NCBI GenBank assembly: GCA_965153455.1
Contig: OZ234504.1
Location: 9,610,001-9,674,000 of the forward strand
DNA length: 64,000 nucleotides
Reading direction: 5' to 3'
Source: Sphagnum compactum
Taxonomy: Eukaryota > Bryophyta > Sphagnopsida > Sphagnales
The notes below the pieces were generated by a model. The model searched no databases. It was not told the DNA's origin and worked only from the letters and a program-made list of their open reading frames with translations. Within the stretch, counting starts at the first letter, position 1; the number at the start of each line of letters is the position of its first letter. The position numbers and the translations under genes were made by a program. Positions 48,714-63,520 of the stretch are shown piece after piece.

Positions 48714-51584
48714 TGACTCACTAACCCTCCCTTTGTACTTGTTGGGGTGGTTGTCTGGATACTTGATCTAGGAATGTCTTTCTAATCCAAACAGATTGAT
48801 TTAGAGATCTTGTTCTACATCTGAAGTAGGTTTTCGGTCATAGCCATTGTAAATGAAGTCATCATGATGTCTCAAGTGGTGCTCAGAGGTGCATATTGCA
48901 ACAAAAACTCAGCAGTTCATCAGTGTACTACAGTTTGGGTCGGTAGCCTAATAATTGTGAACTCCATGAATGTACACCTGCTGGAATAGCCTTCCAGCAT
49001 AAAATCAGTAGTTACCTGATCTCTAGCTACCTTGGTTAGGGGCAGGGTGTCAGGGCCAATATGAGGCCACAACAGAAGTGTTCTCCCCATGTTCTCTCCT
49101 ATATCTCTCGACAAGTGGATGAGGATGGTGTCCATGTTATGTGAAATGTGAAGGGACTTTGAAAAACACAAAGCCTTTGGGCATGTAATTGGGCAGCTTT
49201 GCCTAAGAGCTGCAGGCTTTGCGACCCAGACTCAATACACAATGCAAGGGTAAACAGCCAAATGAAGTTTACTTGCTTTCATGTAGCAAAAATCATGACC
49301 CAATACACAAGCAAAGACAGACCTTGGTTAGGTTTTTCCATTGAACTCTAGAGCTAGGGTTGAGAATCTCTGTCTCCCCCATTGGAGGTGCTTGCACTGC
49401 AGTAAGACCAAAGAGCAGTGAAGCTTTGTTACTGGCAAGAGAAGATGTTTTTGTCATCACTACCAGATTCTGTCATCCTGTCAGTGCTCATATGCCAAAG
49501 ATGGCCTGTAGGTTTCATGCAACAAGGCAATACAAGTGTGCAAGGCTCAGGCTAAGAGCATAACAAAGCTGGCTCTGCAGTATGCAGTGAGGAACCATGA
49601 CATTACAACTACACTAGTTGGCATGAACTCAGTTGAGCAGTATGTTTGCAGTTGGTTATGAGCTTCATTTCACCCATATCTTCAATTGCTATCTAAGCGA
49701 CTAATTGAAAGATAGCAATTGAAGATATTAATTCAATCTCAGAAGGAAGGGAAAAACACAACCTACAACAACCTACAAGAAAAACTTAGTCAAGGAAGAG
49801 CACCTGGGGTGCCTACTAGGGTGCAAGCTTTATCTGTCAGGGTGGAATTTCTAAGGATGGAATGATAGTCATCCCAGCTTTGGTCAGAGGTTGGGTGTTT
49901 CTCAGATTTGTCTTGTTTCATGGTCGTGAAAATCACCTATGTCCAGCCTTGTAAGAAATGTGACTGTTCTTTCGCTGAGTTGTTTTCACTGGGTTTGAAT
50001 TTCTGGTGGTTTTCTCAAGTTTATGCTCCATGCAGGTACAAGAAAATGTGAAGGTGGTGATTTGAGGAGGTGCAAGGTGCAAAATATGATGAGGAGCTGC
50101 TAGAGTAAGTTGAAAAAGTTCCACGGCCAGAGAAAATCTAACATGGCCAAGTGGGAGGGATGAAAATAACTGACAAAACATAAGCTGCTATGGGAGTAGA
50201 TTCATAGGTGCACCAGAGCCATACCATTGGAACCATGCAAGGTGGGAAGGTGTAAAACTGTGCTTGCATTTGCCAAATTACAATAGAACACTTGGGGGAG
50301 AATTGCTTTGATAACACAGCAATTTTTTTCCTGTTGGAAATTAAGGAATCTATAGGAATGGCCAGAAGACTGGAAGCAATCAACACAACTTAGTATACAT
50401 TGCTATCACAGTGACATACTAAACATACTATTGAATGCAGAAGAAGTCTAGAGCATAGAGTTTGAATCTGGATAGACATGAGGTCACAATGAAAACAAAA
50501 GGCACATCAGGAAAGCATGATGACAGCTGCCAGCACAATTCTTCATTAGAAAAAGGTGACATTTCAGCAGCTTTCAATCTGTCTTGGAACCTTCACTGAG
50601 TGCACAAATGGACACACATAAGAGTACAGAATGCTGTTTTATTCCACTTTGTAGCCAACATGTCACATTTGCTCATTTTTCTTGCAGCTGCTGTGTCACT
50701 AACTTGTCAAGATTACATGTGAGGCTAGCTCATCCACAATTCAGAGGCATGGGTGGTCAATCACACAAGAAGGCTCAGGGTGTATTTACTTTTGGCCAAC
50801 ACTAAATTTCAGTAGCAATCATAGAGCAATCATCTAGCAATCATAGAGCATTGAAGCTAGTAGTGTTCCTGGATGAACAAAGAGAAGTGGGTTTTTCATT
50901 AAAAGGCACACAAGCACAATCCCAGGTTCAGTCTCACCTATGGCTATCCAGTGAAAACCTCTTCTGCATCATCATAGAGGATGAGCATATCAGATGTATA
51001 CAATGCAAGCAAGTGAAGCCACAACTCAATTCTAGGTGTGACTTCAGAATTTGAGTGCATCTAACATACAAGTTCAGCAAACTGCATCATAAAGGTTGGT
51101 GTTAGGTCACAATTACTGGTTTTTCAGATGAAGCACATCAGCATCAGTTTGGGTCCCTAGAGATTGTTCCTGCATCCCTCCAATTGCAATGGTCACATTC
51201 AATTTCAACAAAAATGTCATATCGGCATTCAATGCTACCTTCTCCGAAGGACCACAAATTCCAACAAAAGACAGACCACAAAATGAAATGTTTGTTCCAG
51301 GAATGTTGTCTGGTGTCAAGTGCAAAAGTGTTTCACATGTCATGATAGGTCATGCTCTTGACAGTCATGCAAATATTGACTATTTGTTGGCATTTGCAAT
51401 CACATCTCTTTGAAGACTGAAGACTTCAATCCATAACATCCAGGGTACCTTTTATCACGTATTACAGGGGAGGCTCTGCAAGATCTGGGGAGCTTTTCCC
51501 ACAAAATGTCTATTGGAAATTGTCATGTGATGACTGATTATTCTGTGCACAAGGAATCAGCTGGAAGGAGTCTCTGCAATGTGC
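48714..51584. other. spacer, no assigned gene
   Basis: Moderate AT content with short frames on both strands (for example 49360-49563, 51189-51413), none with recognisable motifs. The right end probably includes the 3' UTR of the peptidase gene on the minus strand. Confidence 0.4.
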
Positions 51585-54500
51585 TCATAGATTCCTTTCA
51601 AGAAAATTGCATATTCGCTCCTCCATGTACATTCGGTCTCGAAGCCCCCGTGGCATGTGCCGTTCATCTGGGAAGAGGAGGAGCTCATACTCCTTTGCTG
51701 CTGCAGTGAGAGCATTAATGAGTCGCGCTGTGTGACGGAAGTGGACATTCTCATCAATCATGCCATGAACCAATAACAGTTTGCCTCTAATCTGATGCAC
51801 ATGGTACATTACAGAGCTCTTGTCAAATCTCACTGGATCACTTGCTGGAGATCCCATGTACTTTTCAGTGTAGTGGGTGTCATAACCATCCCAGGCTGTG
51901 ACAGGGGCACCAGCAACTGCACACTGAAACATCTCAGGGTAGCGGGCTAATGCCATGGCTGCCATGTAGCCACCATAACTCCACCCATAGATGCCTACAC
52001 TGTTGGGGTGAACCCAGCCTTGACTAATTAGCCACTGAACACCTGCCTGTTGGTCCTCAACATCCACCTTGCCCAAGTTGTGCTTCACAGCTCCCTCAAA
52101 CATAAGACCACGTCGAGCACTCCCTCTGTTGTCCAGCTGCTCTCATTCATCGCACAAACAGGAAGACATCAGTTGACACATCAATGCTCTTGGCAGGCCT
52201 TTCTCTGTTTCCCTGCCTTTCCCTGCTTCCAAATCAAACATGATATCTAGTAAGTCTGTATGTTCTTTCCTACAGCACTACTGATAGTTTTTTAAACAAT
52301 GTTCAGACATACATTAAAGTGCTTTGTACAAGACTCACTCAGTGGCAGGCAACAACTCTTTTGCAGACCTGTGCAGAGCCTCTGATGCAAGCAAAAATGG
52401 CATCCCTGTGGAAGTCACTTCGACTGTTCTTGACAGCCTGATAGGCCTAAATTCTGTTTACTGGACCTTTCTGGCTCAGTTGTGCAGTTAAAATACAACT
52501 TGTGCCCATCTGCCCCAGGCTTTCCACTTCTAGGAAGAAAAGAATACTGACCTTCCACACAAGAATGCCTCGGCTTCGAAGGTATTGAGCACGCATGTCA
52601 ACAGTATTCATCCATGAATTGCATACAGTCTGTACATTAGGCCCCCCATAGACACTCACCACAGCCCGGTAAGGGGGCTGGCCAAATTGGCCTGCATCAG
52701 GCTTATATACAGCTCCATGAAGCTCAGTACCATCACTTGCAATTATTGTCACAATCTCTGGAGGCACTAGTTGGAATCTCCCTGTGTGTGGCGCGGGGGC
52801 AGGCTGTTCATATATTGAGACCAGAATGGTTCCATCTTCTAGTGAGCATAGGAGTACTCTTGGTGGAGACTTTAATGAGTCATGAATGTCCACAAATCTT
52901 TGCATATGGTGGTCTAGAACTACAATGTGGCGCCCTTTACCTTCTGTTAGTCTCTTGGGCTTCAGTGGAGGGGAGGTGGATTCAACACATAGGTTGGCAC
53001 TATAGAGATGTGTCTCAAGAGGGCTGTCACATGTTGCTGTGAAATAGACTATACCTGCAGTTTCATCAACCCCAGCCACTTGCTCCACAATCCAGCTACC
53101 TTGAGTGATAGCCCCAAGTTGAGCCCCCCGACCATCATGTAGGTAGAGATGGCGGTACCCAGTTTGTTCACTTGCCCAAATGAAGCCACCCTGAAGTTGA
53201 CCCTGTCCCTTGCGGAGTGGGGTGAAACAGTCATGCAAATTCACCCAAACATTGTTCTCCTCAACCAGTAGCACCTCTCTCCTTCCAGTCTGTACGTCAA
53301 ACTTTAAAATCTTGACTTTTGTCTGTGCCCGATTTTGGACTTGGGCAGTCAGAAATTTTTCAGAGAGCCATGTGACTCGAGCTAAGTATTCTTCTTCTTC
53401 ACCTTCCTTCCCTCCTTTCCCTACATGAAGATCCATCCAGGTGGTATTGCCACCACTGATTGGCACTACAGCTAAGCACAATTTGACATTTGCATGACCT
53501 GCAAATGGGTATGCATGATCTTCCTGTGCCTCAACTCCCACCTTTGGTTTCCCCTGGTGCATGATCCGGAATGGTGGGATTCCTCTTGCATCTACTTCAG
53601 CAAATGCTATGCTCTGACTATCAGGTGACCACCAAAATCCAGTTCGTCTTTCCATCTCTTCCTGGTGCACAGAACAAAAATGCCAAAAAGACTCAGTGTG
53701 GACAAATACAATCTGGTCACAGACTCCTTTTGCAGGAGCTCACATATATCTTCTTCTTGTGCAGATTGTCACTACACCTTTGGTCCTGTAGAATTCTAGC
53801 TATGTGGTTTTACAGTAAAGGTAAGGACATGCATGTTCTACAAATTAACATGAAGGATGGCAGTTGAACATCTTTCATTCATTGCAACACAAACTCCTAG
53901 TAGTCCATTGAGAGGTCCAAATTCAGGCCCAATTTCCAGCCACCATATTTTTGATACATTCAAGTATGTTTGGTCTCGATTCAGCTTGTGGACAAATAAT
54001 AAGTCACATCCCCACCCCAACGTGTCTGTAGGTCAGAATACCAGGTAACAACCATCACACACAGGTATTCATTTTTGCATCTTTATGATGTGGAGATGGA
54101 ACACAGTGGTTACTTACATAGTTGCAGAGAATCACATTTCATTGCAAATCAAACTGCACTTCTCAGAGCCTGTTCAAAGGGTTCCAAAACTATAGCTTCT
54201 TGAGCTCATGTTAATAAAGTTGCATCTTTGAGCATTTTGGAGGGACAATGGACCCCCTCATTTACTCTCCATATGTGTCACAGGCGTATCTCCCCACCTC
54301 TTGTTGTGAAGGATGCCCTCAACAGGTGAGGAGGTGAAGGATGAAGAGGGGAGTTGGGAAGGGCTACCAAAAGGACAATGGAAGAGGAGCAAGCTGCTTT
54401 GAGCCTAACTTGCTCAAAGATAGATCAAACACTCAAACCTGGAACTTTGAGACTTTTGGTCATCTCATCAGCTACTCTCATTATTTAGAGTTTACCCAAT

Positions 54501-56419
54501 TCCTTCCAAGTTCAAACTGTGCACATTGTTCCCAATGTGATTCTGAACATGCAACTTTGATGACAGGTTCTGAATCACCTGCTAAATATGGTCACTTGAT
54601 GAAAGAAAGTTAATGTCAATTCCAAGCAGTCTCAGGTGGGGAGTAGGCAAATACCTGTGCAATATACTCCGCAAGTCCATGCGTCTGCAAATAATCACAC
54701 CATACACAGTCAGAAAGTGAACATAAAATGATGTGAAGTACCACAAAATTGACTTGGCAAGCAGTGGTCACCAGTTACTTGCCCACTGCCTCTGGTGATA
54801 CCTGAGAACATAATAGGACAACAAGAGAAATGGACAACTGTCAATTTAAACCTTTTCTGCTTTTAGTTCCTCCCAGACAACCTTCGAAGGAGACAAGAAG
54901 AAAGATCCCTTGCCTGCCTCATGACTGTGTTGTATGTTCACACTGTGAGCTACTGCCTTGCTTCCAGAGGTGCTAACTTCACATGGTTATGTCTCATCTT
55001 CCAAAAATTTCTCTTTTCCTAGGATTCCATGGGTGGGATAGAGGCCAACCCACCAATCCCCACAATAGATAGGATGACTACTCAATTTGAACATGTAGCA
55101 TGCATGCACATTCTGGGAGACTCAATATCCAACAAATTGCAACAATTGCCACAATCACCAACCTGACTATTGCTTAGAAGTGGGTGGTTATATTCCAGCC
55201 CCAGATGGGAGAACATCTTACCTTGCCAGTCTCTCGTGCACCAAAGGTGATTTGCTTGGGCTCACCATTGCTGATAGGGAGGATGAAAAGTTCATCATCA
55301 CGCACATATGCAATGGAACATCCATCTGGTGAAAGTTGTGGATCAAGAATGGGTGACCTTGGTGAACTTGCTAGTCTGAGCCGCAATTCTGCCCCATCTT
55401 GAACATATATCTGCTCCCAACACAAATTTCCACCATCAGCTCCAACTTCTGCTTTCACTCTTCTTATGTCCATTGCAATCTACCATGGATACCTATCCCA
55501 CCATGCAACTTTAAATACCAAAAACTGCTCTTTGAAATTCCCATTAAAAATCAGGGTTCATTTTGGCTAGGTGAGGATGATGTCAAGTCAACAGCCCCTG
55601 ATGTCAATTCATTTTAGCTGTGGGATTGGTCATCACAGAAGTAAGACAGTCAACAGCAGCAGCAGTGGCTCCTAGGACAGAGGATGGTGCAGATGCCTGA
55701 ATCTAACACAGAAGACTTTTTTCCATTGAGGTTTTGCAGGCATTTTTCCTTCTCATCAAGACAAACAACTTGCTAGCTTTCTAAGACATACGGAAACAAC
55801 AATCATGGATTGAAACACTGTTTTTGATCTGTGAGTATTAAAAGGAATTAGGGGTTACAACATACAACATCGTGTTGCTCTACTGAAACTGGAGATGCAT
55901 GTTTCAAAAGGGGGCATATGCCATGAGGAAAATTACCCCGCCCGGCAGAGGAACCATCAAGCGTGCACCGACACCTCCCTTGGCCCATTCGTATCTGGTG
56001 ACGCCCAAACCCCTCTCCCGAAGTCTCTCCCTCCTCAGCTTCTCAGCGGTAGAAAGATTTCCTTCATCGACACCACCGCCAGGAGGATTGACGAGCAAGT
56101 GGCGAACACAAGTCACAGGATCAAAAGCGAAAACCTTCCTGCTTAGCGTGTTATCAGGACTATACAAGTAGGAGACGAGCTTGTCATCTGGACTGAAGGC
56201 GACCGATGCAGGAGCAACATAACCTGGCAGAGGATACTGCACTATATCTTCAATACGAAAATGCGTACATTCATCTCCATGCGCCTGACAATTAGTGGAT
56301 GGCATGTTGAAGACAGCAGAAGAAGCAGCCGCCAGATAAAAGCTTCCTCGCTTGGCCTTTTTGCTACCTGCACCCGGCCCTGCTTCCTCTAACGACTCTT
56401 CTGCTACTACTGCGTGCAT
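51585..56419 (-). CDS. dipeptidyl-peptidase IV/8/9-like serine peptidase (S9B), 5 exons
   Basis: Predicted post-proline dipeptidyl aminopeptidase, probably cytosolic as no signal or transmembrane segment is seen. Exons: 56419-55937, 55410-55222, 54684-54655, 53661-52552, 52136-51585, all phase 0, giving 787 residues. The beta-propeller domain starts near residue 50 ([20 protein letters not shown]) and includes [71 protein letters not shown] and [11 protein letters not shown]. The C-terminal alpha/beta hydrolase has VYGGPNVQ, the nucleophile GWSYGGYMA, the acid in [16 protein letters not shown] and the histidine in [10 protein letters not shown], a complete Ser-Asp-His triad. It is one plant single-copy-type family, about 40 residues longer than the Arabidopsis protein. 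Exon 3 is only 30 nt. A GTG eight codons upstream is in frame, but the first ATG is preferred. Confidence 0.93.
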
Positions 56420-57609
56420 TCCACTCTCCTCCTTCTCCTCCACTACACAAACAAAACCTGTTTATCAAATTCTTAATCAACCTTTACACCAAACTGCCCA
56501 CACCCTTCCCTGCTTGGTGTTACACATGCCCTTGACATAGCACATTCAGCCTGCTCTTGCCCTTGTCTCTTGTCTTGTCTTGTCTTGTCTTTGCCTTGTC
56601 TTGCCCTTGAAAGTAGCTGCCACTGCCGAGCACTAAGCAATTGTGGCACTATATCCTTTCTCTTCAGGCAGTTGTAGACCAAAGAAAGAAAAATTCATGC
56701 CACAATTTCTTCAAGATCCAGAAGAAACAAATGCGATCCAGACAAAAGGAGAAATGCGAAGCGAAGCTCCTCCTCCGGTCGCGACAAAAGCTCCAGCAAG
56801 CCAAGAAGAAGACTGAACGGAGAAGGAAGAGAAGCCGAGGACGGGTGAGAAGGGGGTCACCGAATACATACGTATGCATGTGATACGCAACCAAATACGT
56901 CTGAAATACATACGTAGTTTGTACGTACAACGTACATACTGTGTACTTGAGCTAATACCTGTACTTGTACTGACGTTTTCAATACGTATTGATGGGAATT
57001 TCATCCAATTAGTTCATTATTATTATTATTATTATTATTATGCAGCCCAACATTGTGAAACTTCAAATGAATGCTAAGTGGATATAAATATGTATTATTT
57101 ATTTATTTATATAAATATTGGCAGCCGATATATAAGGAAAAATAGAGCATATTTTGTAAAACGCTTTATTTGAGAATCTAAATCCAATTATGTGAAATTA
57201 TGAACCCTAAAAAAAAATTCAAGGAAAATAAATAAAACCAATTGATTGTTTGTTTGTTTGTCTTTTTTTTTTTTTTAGGGTTGTTGAATTAGGGTCTTTT
57301 AAATTGGGGGTTTTTTTAAAGGTCTCAAATGAAGGTTTTGCTTCGTATTTGGTTAGTTTGAAAAATCCTTAAAACGTGGCCTAGTATGCTTTAGAGGCTT
57401 TAGGGTTTAGAGATTGTATGCACATTTGCTATTAGTTCCTCATGGTTCCTTCACCTTAACATTGTTCTATATTTGTTCAATTATTGTTTTAATGCAAAAA
57501 AAAATTTATTTCATGAAGGCTTTCTACTTACCTCAAGGATCCAACATGGGTAAAAAATATTTTTAAAATAAAAATAAAAAATAAAATTGTCCTTACAAAA
57601 GACAAAATA
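56420..57609. other. peptidase gene upstream region
   Basis: It contains a CTTGT-rich simple repeat (about 56567-56607), an (ATT)n microsatellite (about 57016-57041) and CGTATGTAC-like palindromic runs at 56.87-56.95 kb. The promoter of the minus-strand peptidase should lie here, but no box is clear. Confidence 0.45.
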
Positions 57610-57785
57610 GTTTTTCTAATCCCTCAATATCCTTCCTTCTATTAACTAATCCAAGGTTAGTTTTTCTAATCCCTCAATATCCTTCCTTCTATTAACTAAT
57701 CCAAGGTTAGTTTTTCTAATCCCTCAATATCCTTCCTTCTATTAACTAATTCAAGGTTAGTTTTTCTAATCCCTCAATCTCCTTC
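57610..57785. repeat. 50-bp tandem repeat, three copies plus a partial
   Basis: Units begin GTTTTTCTAATCCCTCAATA at 57610, 57660 and 57710, with a partial at 57760. The first two are identical and the third has one change. Confidence 0.95.
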
Positions 57786-60700
57786 CTTTATCCTTCCTTT
57801 TATTGTTCTTCTCACTTCTTTCTATGAACATTTTTTTTTAAACTCCTTCATCCTTGTTTCCTTATCTTGTATTGTTTGCCCAATTGTTTTCCTTTTCCTT
57901 TTTTTGATATAGTTACATTGTTCAAAAATGACTTTTTGAAACCCCCTTGTCTATAAAGAACTTACAACCCTAATGTTTGAAATGGGGAGATTTTCATACA
58001 AAATGATTTTGTCCATCATAAAAACCAATGTTGGCTAGTTCCTTTTTGTCAAATAAACCTTTAGTTTCAAGTTTGGCCATTTTCATTAAAAGGGAGAACC
58101 TTCAATTTTACATTTATTTAATCATTTAAAAATAAAATGCATTGATTATGATTTTTAGTTTTTTTTAAAAAACTATTGATAATTTTCAATTTGACAAGTT
58201 CAATCTTTGTTACAAGGTCAATTCAGTTGATTCTTGGGATTGGTTTCCAAGTCAATATCAAGGTCATTTTGAGTTTTTGGGATTAATTTTTTTTAAAGGA
58301 TTTTGGAATTCAAACATGCCTATAAGAAAATAAAAGTGGGAAGAAAAACACATATCATGCAAGAAAAACTCTGAACTTAAATCCTAAACAAAAAAAAAAA
58401 CTAACTTGACTTCCTTGGGGATGAACTCCAACTAAGTTGACAATAGGTTTTACCTTAGCAACCTATTTAAAAAAAATTGATTTTAAAAATAAGTTTTCTA
58501 ACTAAGAAATAGGTAGAACAATATTGTTATAATGGATGGGAACCTTGGGTTTAACTAATACATGAAACAAAATGTGAAACAATAGATGGACTTCGACTGA
58601 AGGAAATCACATCATTCAAAATCTATAAATGCATCCAAACTAATGGTTTTTTGGTATTGTTCCTATTTTTTGGAATTTAATGCAAAGGTTTTTTTTCACA
58701 TTCATTCTTAACATCATTTGAAGAGATTTTGTAGCTTGGGATGTGTGGAGGCCAAGTAAAAGAGATTTTGCAAATTGATACAAAAGTGATTGTAATTTTG
58801 TGATGGTGTGTGATTTGTCATGTAAACAAAAATAAAATTTAGTATTAAGCAATAATGTCAAGGTGAGAATTGGGAATTCTACAATTGATGGAGAAACCAT
58901 AAAAAACAATGACAAAAACTTATGGAAAGTGAGGACATAAATGAAACGACCTTCTTGGAAATGGGGATTAGGTTTTTTTTTCTACAAAATTATGTGAATG
59001 CAATGTCAAAATTAAAGTGGAGAAAAAAAAATTGCAACAAACAAGTAGATCCAAGATTTATTTTGTGGCAAATTAATTGTACTAAAACGGAGCAAAACAT
59101 TTGTAGCATGAGGTTATACTAAAGCAAAACAAAGATCTTTTCCACTCATGTGAAACTTCATAGCTTTTACTTGTGGTTTGAATTGAAGGTCTACAAATAT
59201 GGAATGAATGACACTCTTTGCTTCTTTTCCTCTTTTAGTGTCCTATTTTCCATAAACTTTCAAAGTTGGTTTTTGACTTTCCTAACTTTTGGTTGATTTG
59301 TTTAAAGTTCACATTTTATACTCATTCGTGAAGCATTGTAATATGATGTATTGGTGCGGAAAGGCAATCAAATGATTTAAAGAGTTGTTTTTGAGTCAGA
59401 ATAAAAAATTACAAAATGAAATATCCAAGTATCAAAAGCAAAAAATCTCGTCTCAGAATAAAATTCCCTCCCAAAATTTTAGAGGGAAGTTATATTTTGT
59501 AAAGTTTATATTTCATTTAACACTATTTGTTTTCCATTGGTGTTTTATGCTTTGTAAATATTTATTCAAACTTGGTGGTATTATGTTAGTTTTAATTGCG
59601 TGTCAATTTAACCTTGCATTCAAACTTGCACTGAATTAACACCACATCCAACCTTGCAAATACAATTGGTACCACATTGGTAATGAAATTATGTTGATGT
59701 TTGTGTGAATGGGTTTAATTAACATCAAGTTTTGGCACCTAATGATAACAACAACAAGATTGCACAAAATTCCAATGTAAATTTAAATCTTCAAAAAAGA
59801 ACTATATAAATCAATGTTATAGGATCATTTTCTTCTTTCATATTTCACCATTATCATTTCATGCGATTTTAACTTATGCCAAGATTAGGCCAAAATTCAT
59901 TGCACAAGAGGTGGAAATAAAATTTCAAAATCAAGATAATGGTAGTCCAACTAAAGAATTTCTTGAATTGACATATATTGAAATGGTAATAAAAAAACAG
60001 TAGTTGATTATTAGAAGGCCATGAAGGATTAAAACACCTTCGGTACATTATGGCAATTGTTCAATTTTTTTCTTTTTGAGGTGAAAGGGGGTTGCAATGA
60101 AATTGATGATTTGTTATTGGCATATTGGGAGGAGCTTATGTCCTTCAAGGAACAATAACATTCCCTTTTGGCAATGAATTTTTTCAATACATGAGGACAT
60201 CCAACCACTTTAGTGAAACATTTTATATTGCTCAATATAAGAAACATAGGTATGACTCTATGTTAAAGTCAAAATATATCCATTTTATATGTGATAAACT
60301 TGCCTTTGCAAGTTGGTTATACTCCTTGACAAATTACTTTGAAAGCATCATGAAGTTTGTTCAATATTTTGGTGTCCTTTTGATCATGTTGACATTCAAG
60401 ATGTCCATGGAAAGCTACATGCATGACATGTTCATCAATATGGTTAATTCATCAAAATTGATGGAATAGAAAAATTAAAAGAAATATGAAAATATTTTAC
60501 ACTCTTTGATTACATTCACAAATTTGCCAATACATTCCATTCTATTTTTTCTATTTCATCAGTTTTGATGAATGGACAATATTGATTCAACTCATGCATA
60601 TGTCATGCCAAATGGATGTTTTCAATGTCAACTATGACCAATATGACATTGATTTGAAGAAATGTCATGCGTACAACCCATATGAGCATGATAACATGGA

Positions 60701-63520
60701 CAAAACAATTCATTGTCAAGGTTGGATGCAAATAGATGTAAAGTAACAATAATATTAATCATAATGCAAATATGTATCAAACAAATTTTTTTTTCCAAGA
60801 TTTTTAATAATTGCAAAATTCTTGTTATTTGAAACAAATGCATATGACTTTCTATTATTTTATGCATTTCAAATTTTTAGTCAAACCATGCAACAAAATT
60901 TGTGTAACATGCCAAAAACAAATTCTACAACCTCTTGTAAAGTTCAATAGGGATGTTTAATGTTCTCCCTTTTTCAATATTAAAAACATTTATGGATCAC
61001 AATGATTACTTTGTATACTTTAGAGTTTTACATTAATGTTGGGCGTTTTTTTATTTGTACAAACCTCGTTTTTGTTTTTAAAACAAACTGGTATGTTCCA
61101 ATTCCACACATTATAATTATATTTATGGCATGCACATGAACTTCACAAATGACTGGATGATGGATGAAAGCATTTTATGATGAACTTTTATGGATGTCAC
61201 AATGTTAATTTTTTGGGCAACATAACTTTTGTTGTGTATAATCCTAATGCACTTGAGAGATCTAAGAAAAATGAATCCATCAAAATGTGCATTGACTTTT
61301 ATTTCTTCAAATTAAAAAAAACCACGTACAAAACATCAATATTCAATCCAAGTGGATGGACTTTGCAAGTTTTGCTAAAATCATTAGTAGTCACAATCCA
61401 CCATCATGATTTTGGATTCTTTTTTCAATGTAGTGGAATTGGATAATAAAACCACAATCTTTGAACATGAAACTTTAAAGGTTTATCACTTAGAATGAAC
61501 TTTTCAACTAAGATTTCTTTTTGTGAAAACATTTTAAAACACAATATTAAGTTTTGCAAAGTTCATTTAGATGTCTACATATTTATGTTTTCCAAAACTT
61601 TATCTTTCATAAAGTTATTTAAAAAGATTTGTAGTTGAGTATTTTGGAAATTGGACATGAAAAAAATGTTGTCTTTAGCATCATTTGAAAGGTTTTCTTG
61701 AAAATACATCATAAATACATTCAAAAAATGGACTTTGAGTTTTTTTTTTTCATCTTGATATTATTGATTTGCTAGTAGCAAAAAATTAATTACAAATCAT
61801 TAAATTAAAACTTTGAACAAGTTTGTAAAGTGCGCACACCACATAAAGTTCAATTTACGGATGGCCACATGATACTTGGTACCTTGATAGAAGGTTTTAA
61901 TTTGTCACAAGGAAATTATCAATCTATTGTGTATTTCATTGTCAAATTCTTCAAGAAGAAATTGCATGAACCAAGTGGTAATACATGGTTTCACCTTTTC
62001 TTTGATTTTTTCACTTAGAAATTAAGGCATGTTCCAAGATAATCTATGGCTTCTCATAACTACAATTGCAAAAGCAAGTTGAAGTTTCACTAATGATAAT
62101 TTCTTCATTGAAATTTGAAGGAAAAAATGCAAGACGAGAGTGATTTCCTTTTCAAAAACATCACATTGATTGCATGATGAAAACAAGGACATCATTGTAC
62201 AAAGAATGAAACTTTTTATAGCTTGATATATATCCAATTAGGAAAAAATATATAATTTGCAACAATGCATGGTCACTAAAACATTAATGCAAAACATGAA
62301 GGAAGAAAACAAGCTCATAGAAAGAGAATAATATCATATCACAAGGTGTGAACATAGTAGGAGAGAAAATGTTAAAATAAAATGACTTACTTTAAGGTTT
62401 GGGGTAATGTTGTCATACCCAAAGTGAAAGAATGAATTTGGGGACTTTGAGTAGAAAAAGTTTTAACATTCAATTGCAAGCATCTCAATTATAAATCATA
62501 ATAAAAATTATATGCATGTGAGGATACTCTTTAGTTCCTCATGAGGAGGTTAAAATTTCAAATGGTAAGAGTTGTGAGACACATTGACAACATCCCTAAT
62601 GAAAAACCTTTGCATAAATATGATCATTTTGGACAAAAATAAGGATTTATTGTCAATCATGTTGCGATCAAGACTTAATGAACGCATCACATGAACTATT
62701 TTGGGCTACAAGTATTCTCACATGCACAACTCCAAAACTACATGTCACATGACATACATTTTTTTGCAAATGACATGTTAAAAAATTAAAATTAATGGTG
62801 AACAACTTTTTTTTTGGTGCAAAATTTCACACAAATGTGAAAAATAAAAATGAAAAGGGAATGTTTGCCCACATATTCTTCATTTTATGCTGTTGAAAAA
62901 TTCACCAAATTTAGGAAATTTTTTTTTTTGGGAAATTTTTTCACCATTATTTCACTTGGATTTTAGATAAGGGGTATTAGCTTTTTGTTTTTTTGGACAT
63001 GTTGTAGAAACCTATTGCCATTTAATGTGTAATCCCTATTTGGGATACTCACATATGATGATGCAACATTAGAAATTTGAAAAATGAAAACTAGTAGTAA
63101 ACCATGAAAATTCTCGATAACTAGATTCTCAATTATAAGAAATGAATAAATTGAGAACTCACCCATTCACTCATTTTGACAATCCTTTGGGTGAAGGTTG
63201 GAACCATGGTAAAATCTAAACCCACCTCTCCTCCTCCCACCCTCCAAATTTGTTTTTGGTTTGCTCCTACACATCTTATATTTAAGGTCCTAAGACAAAA
63301 CCATGGTCGCTATGTCCAAATTTTATATTCCCTCAACAAAATTCTGGTTCTAATTGTTATTTCACATTGACTTCTAACTTGTCTTTCAAATGGTAATAGG
63401 GGATATATACATAATGAATGGATATATATAATACGCATTAGCTCTAAGAAGGATACACATACAAAATTGGATAGTGTGACTTGGGCCTTTATACCTATAT
63501 TATGTATTTGTAAGTCATGT
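57786..63520. other. long AT-rich spacer
   Basis: Nearly 6 kb without a recognisable gene. Moderately long frames, for example 60125-60469 on plus, lack known motifs and may be transposon relics. Confidence 0.4.

Noticed and set aside
52447-52551. Extra C-terminal residues of the large peptidase exon
   Set aside because: They lie beyond a GTCAGT donor, and the protein continues in frame at 52136 with the conserved LDNRG segment.
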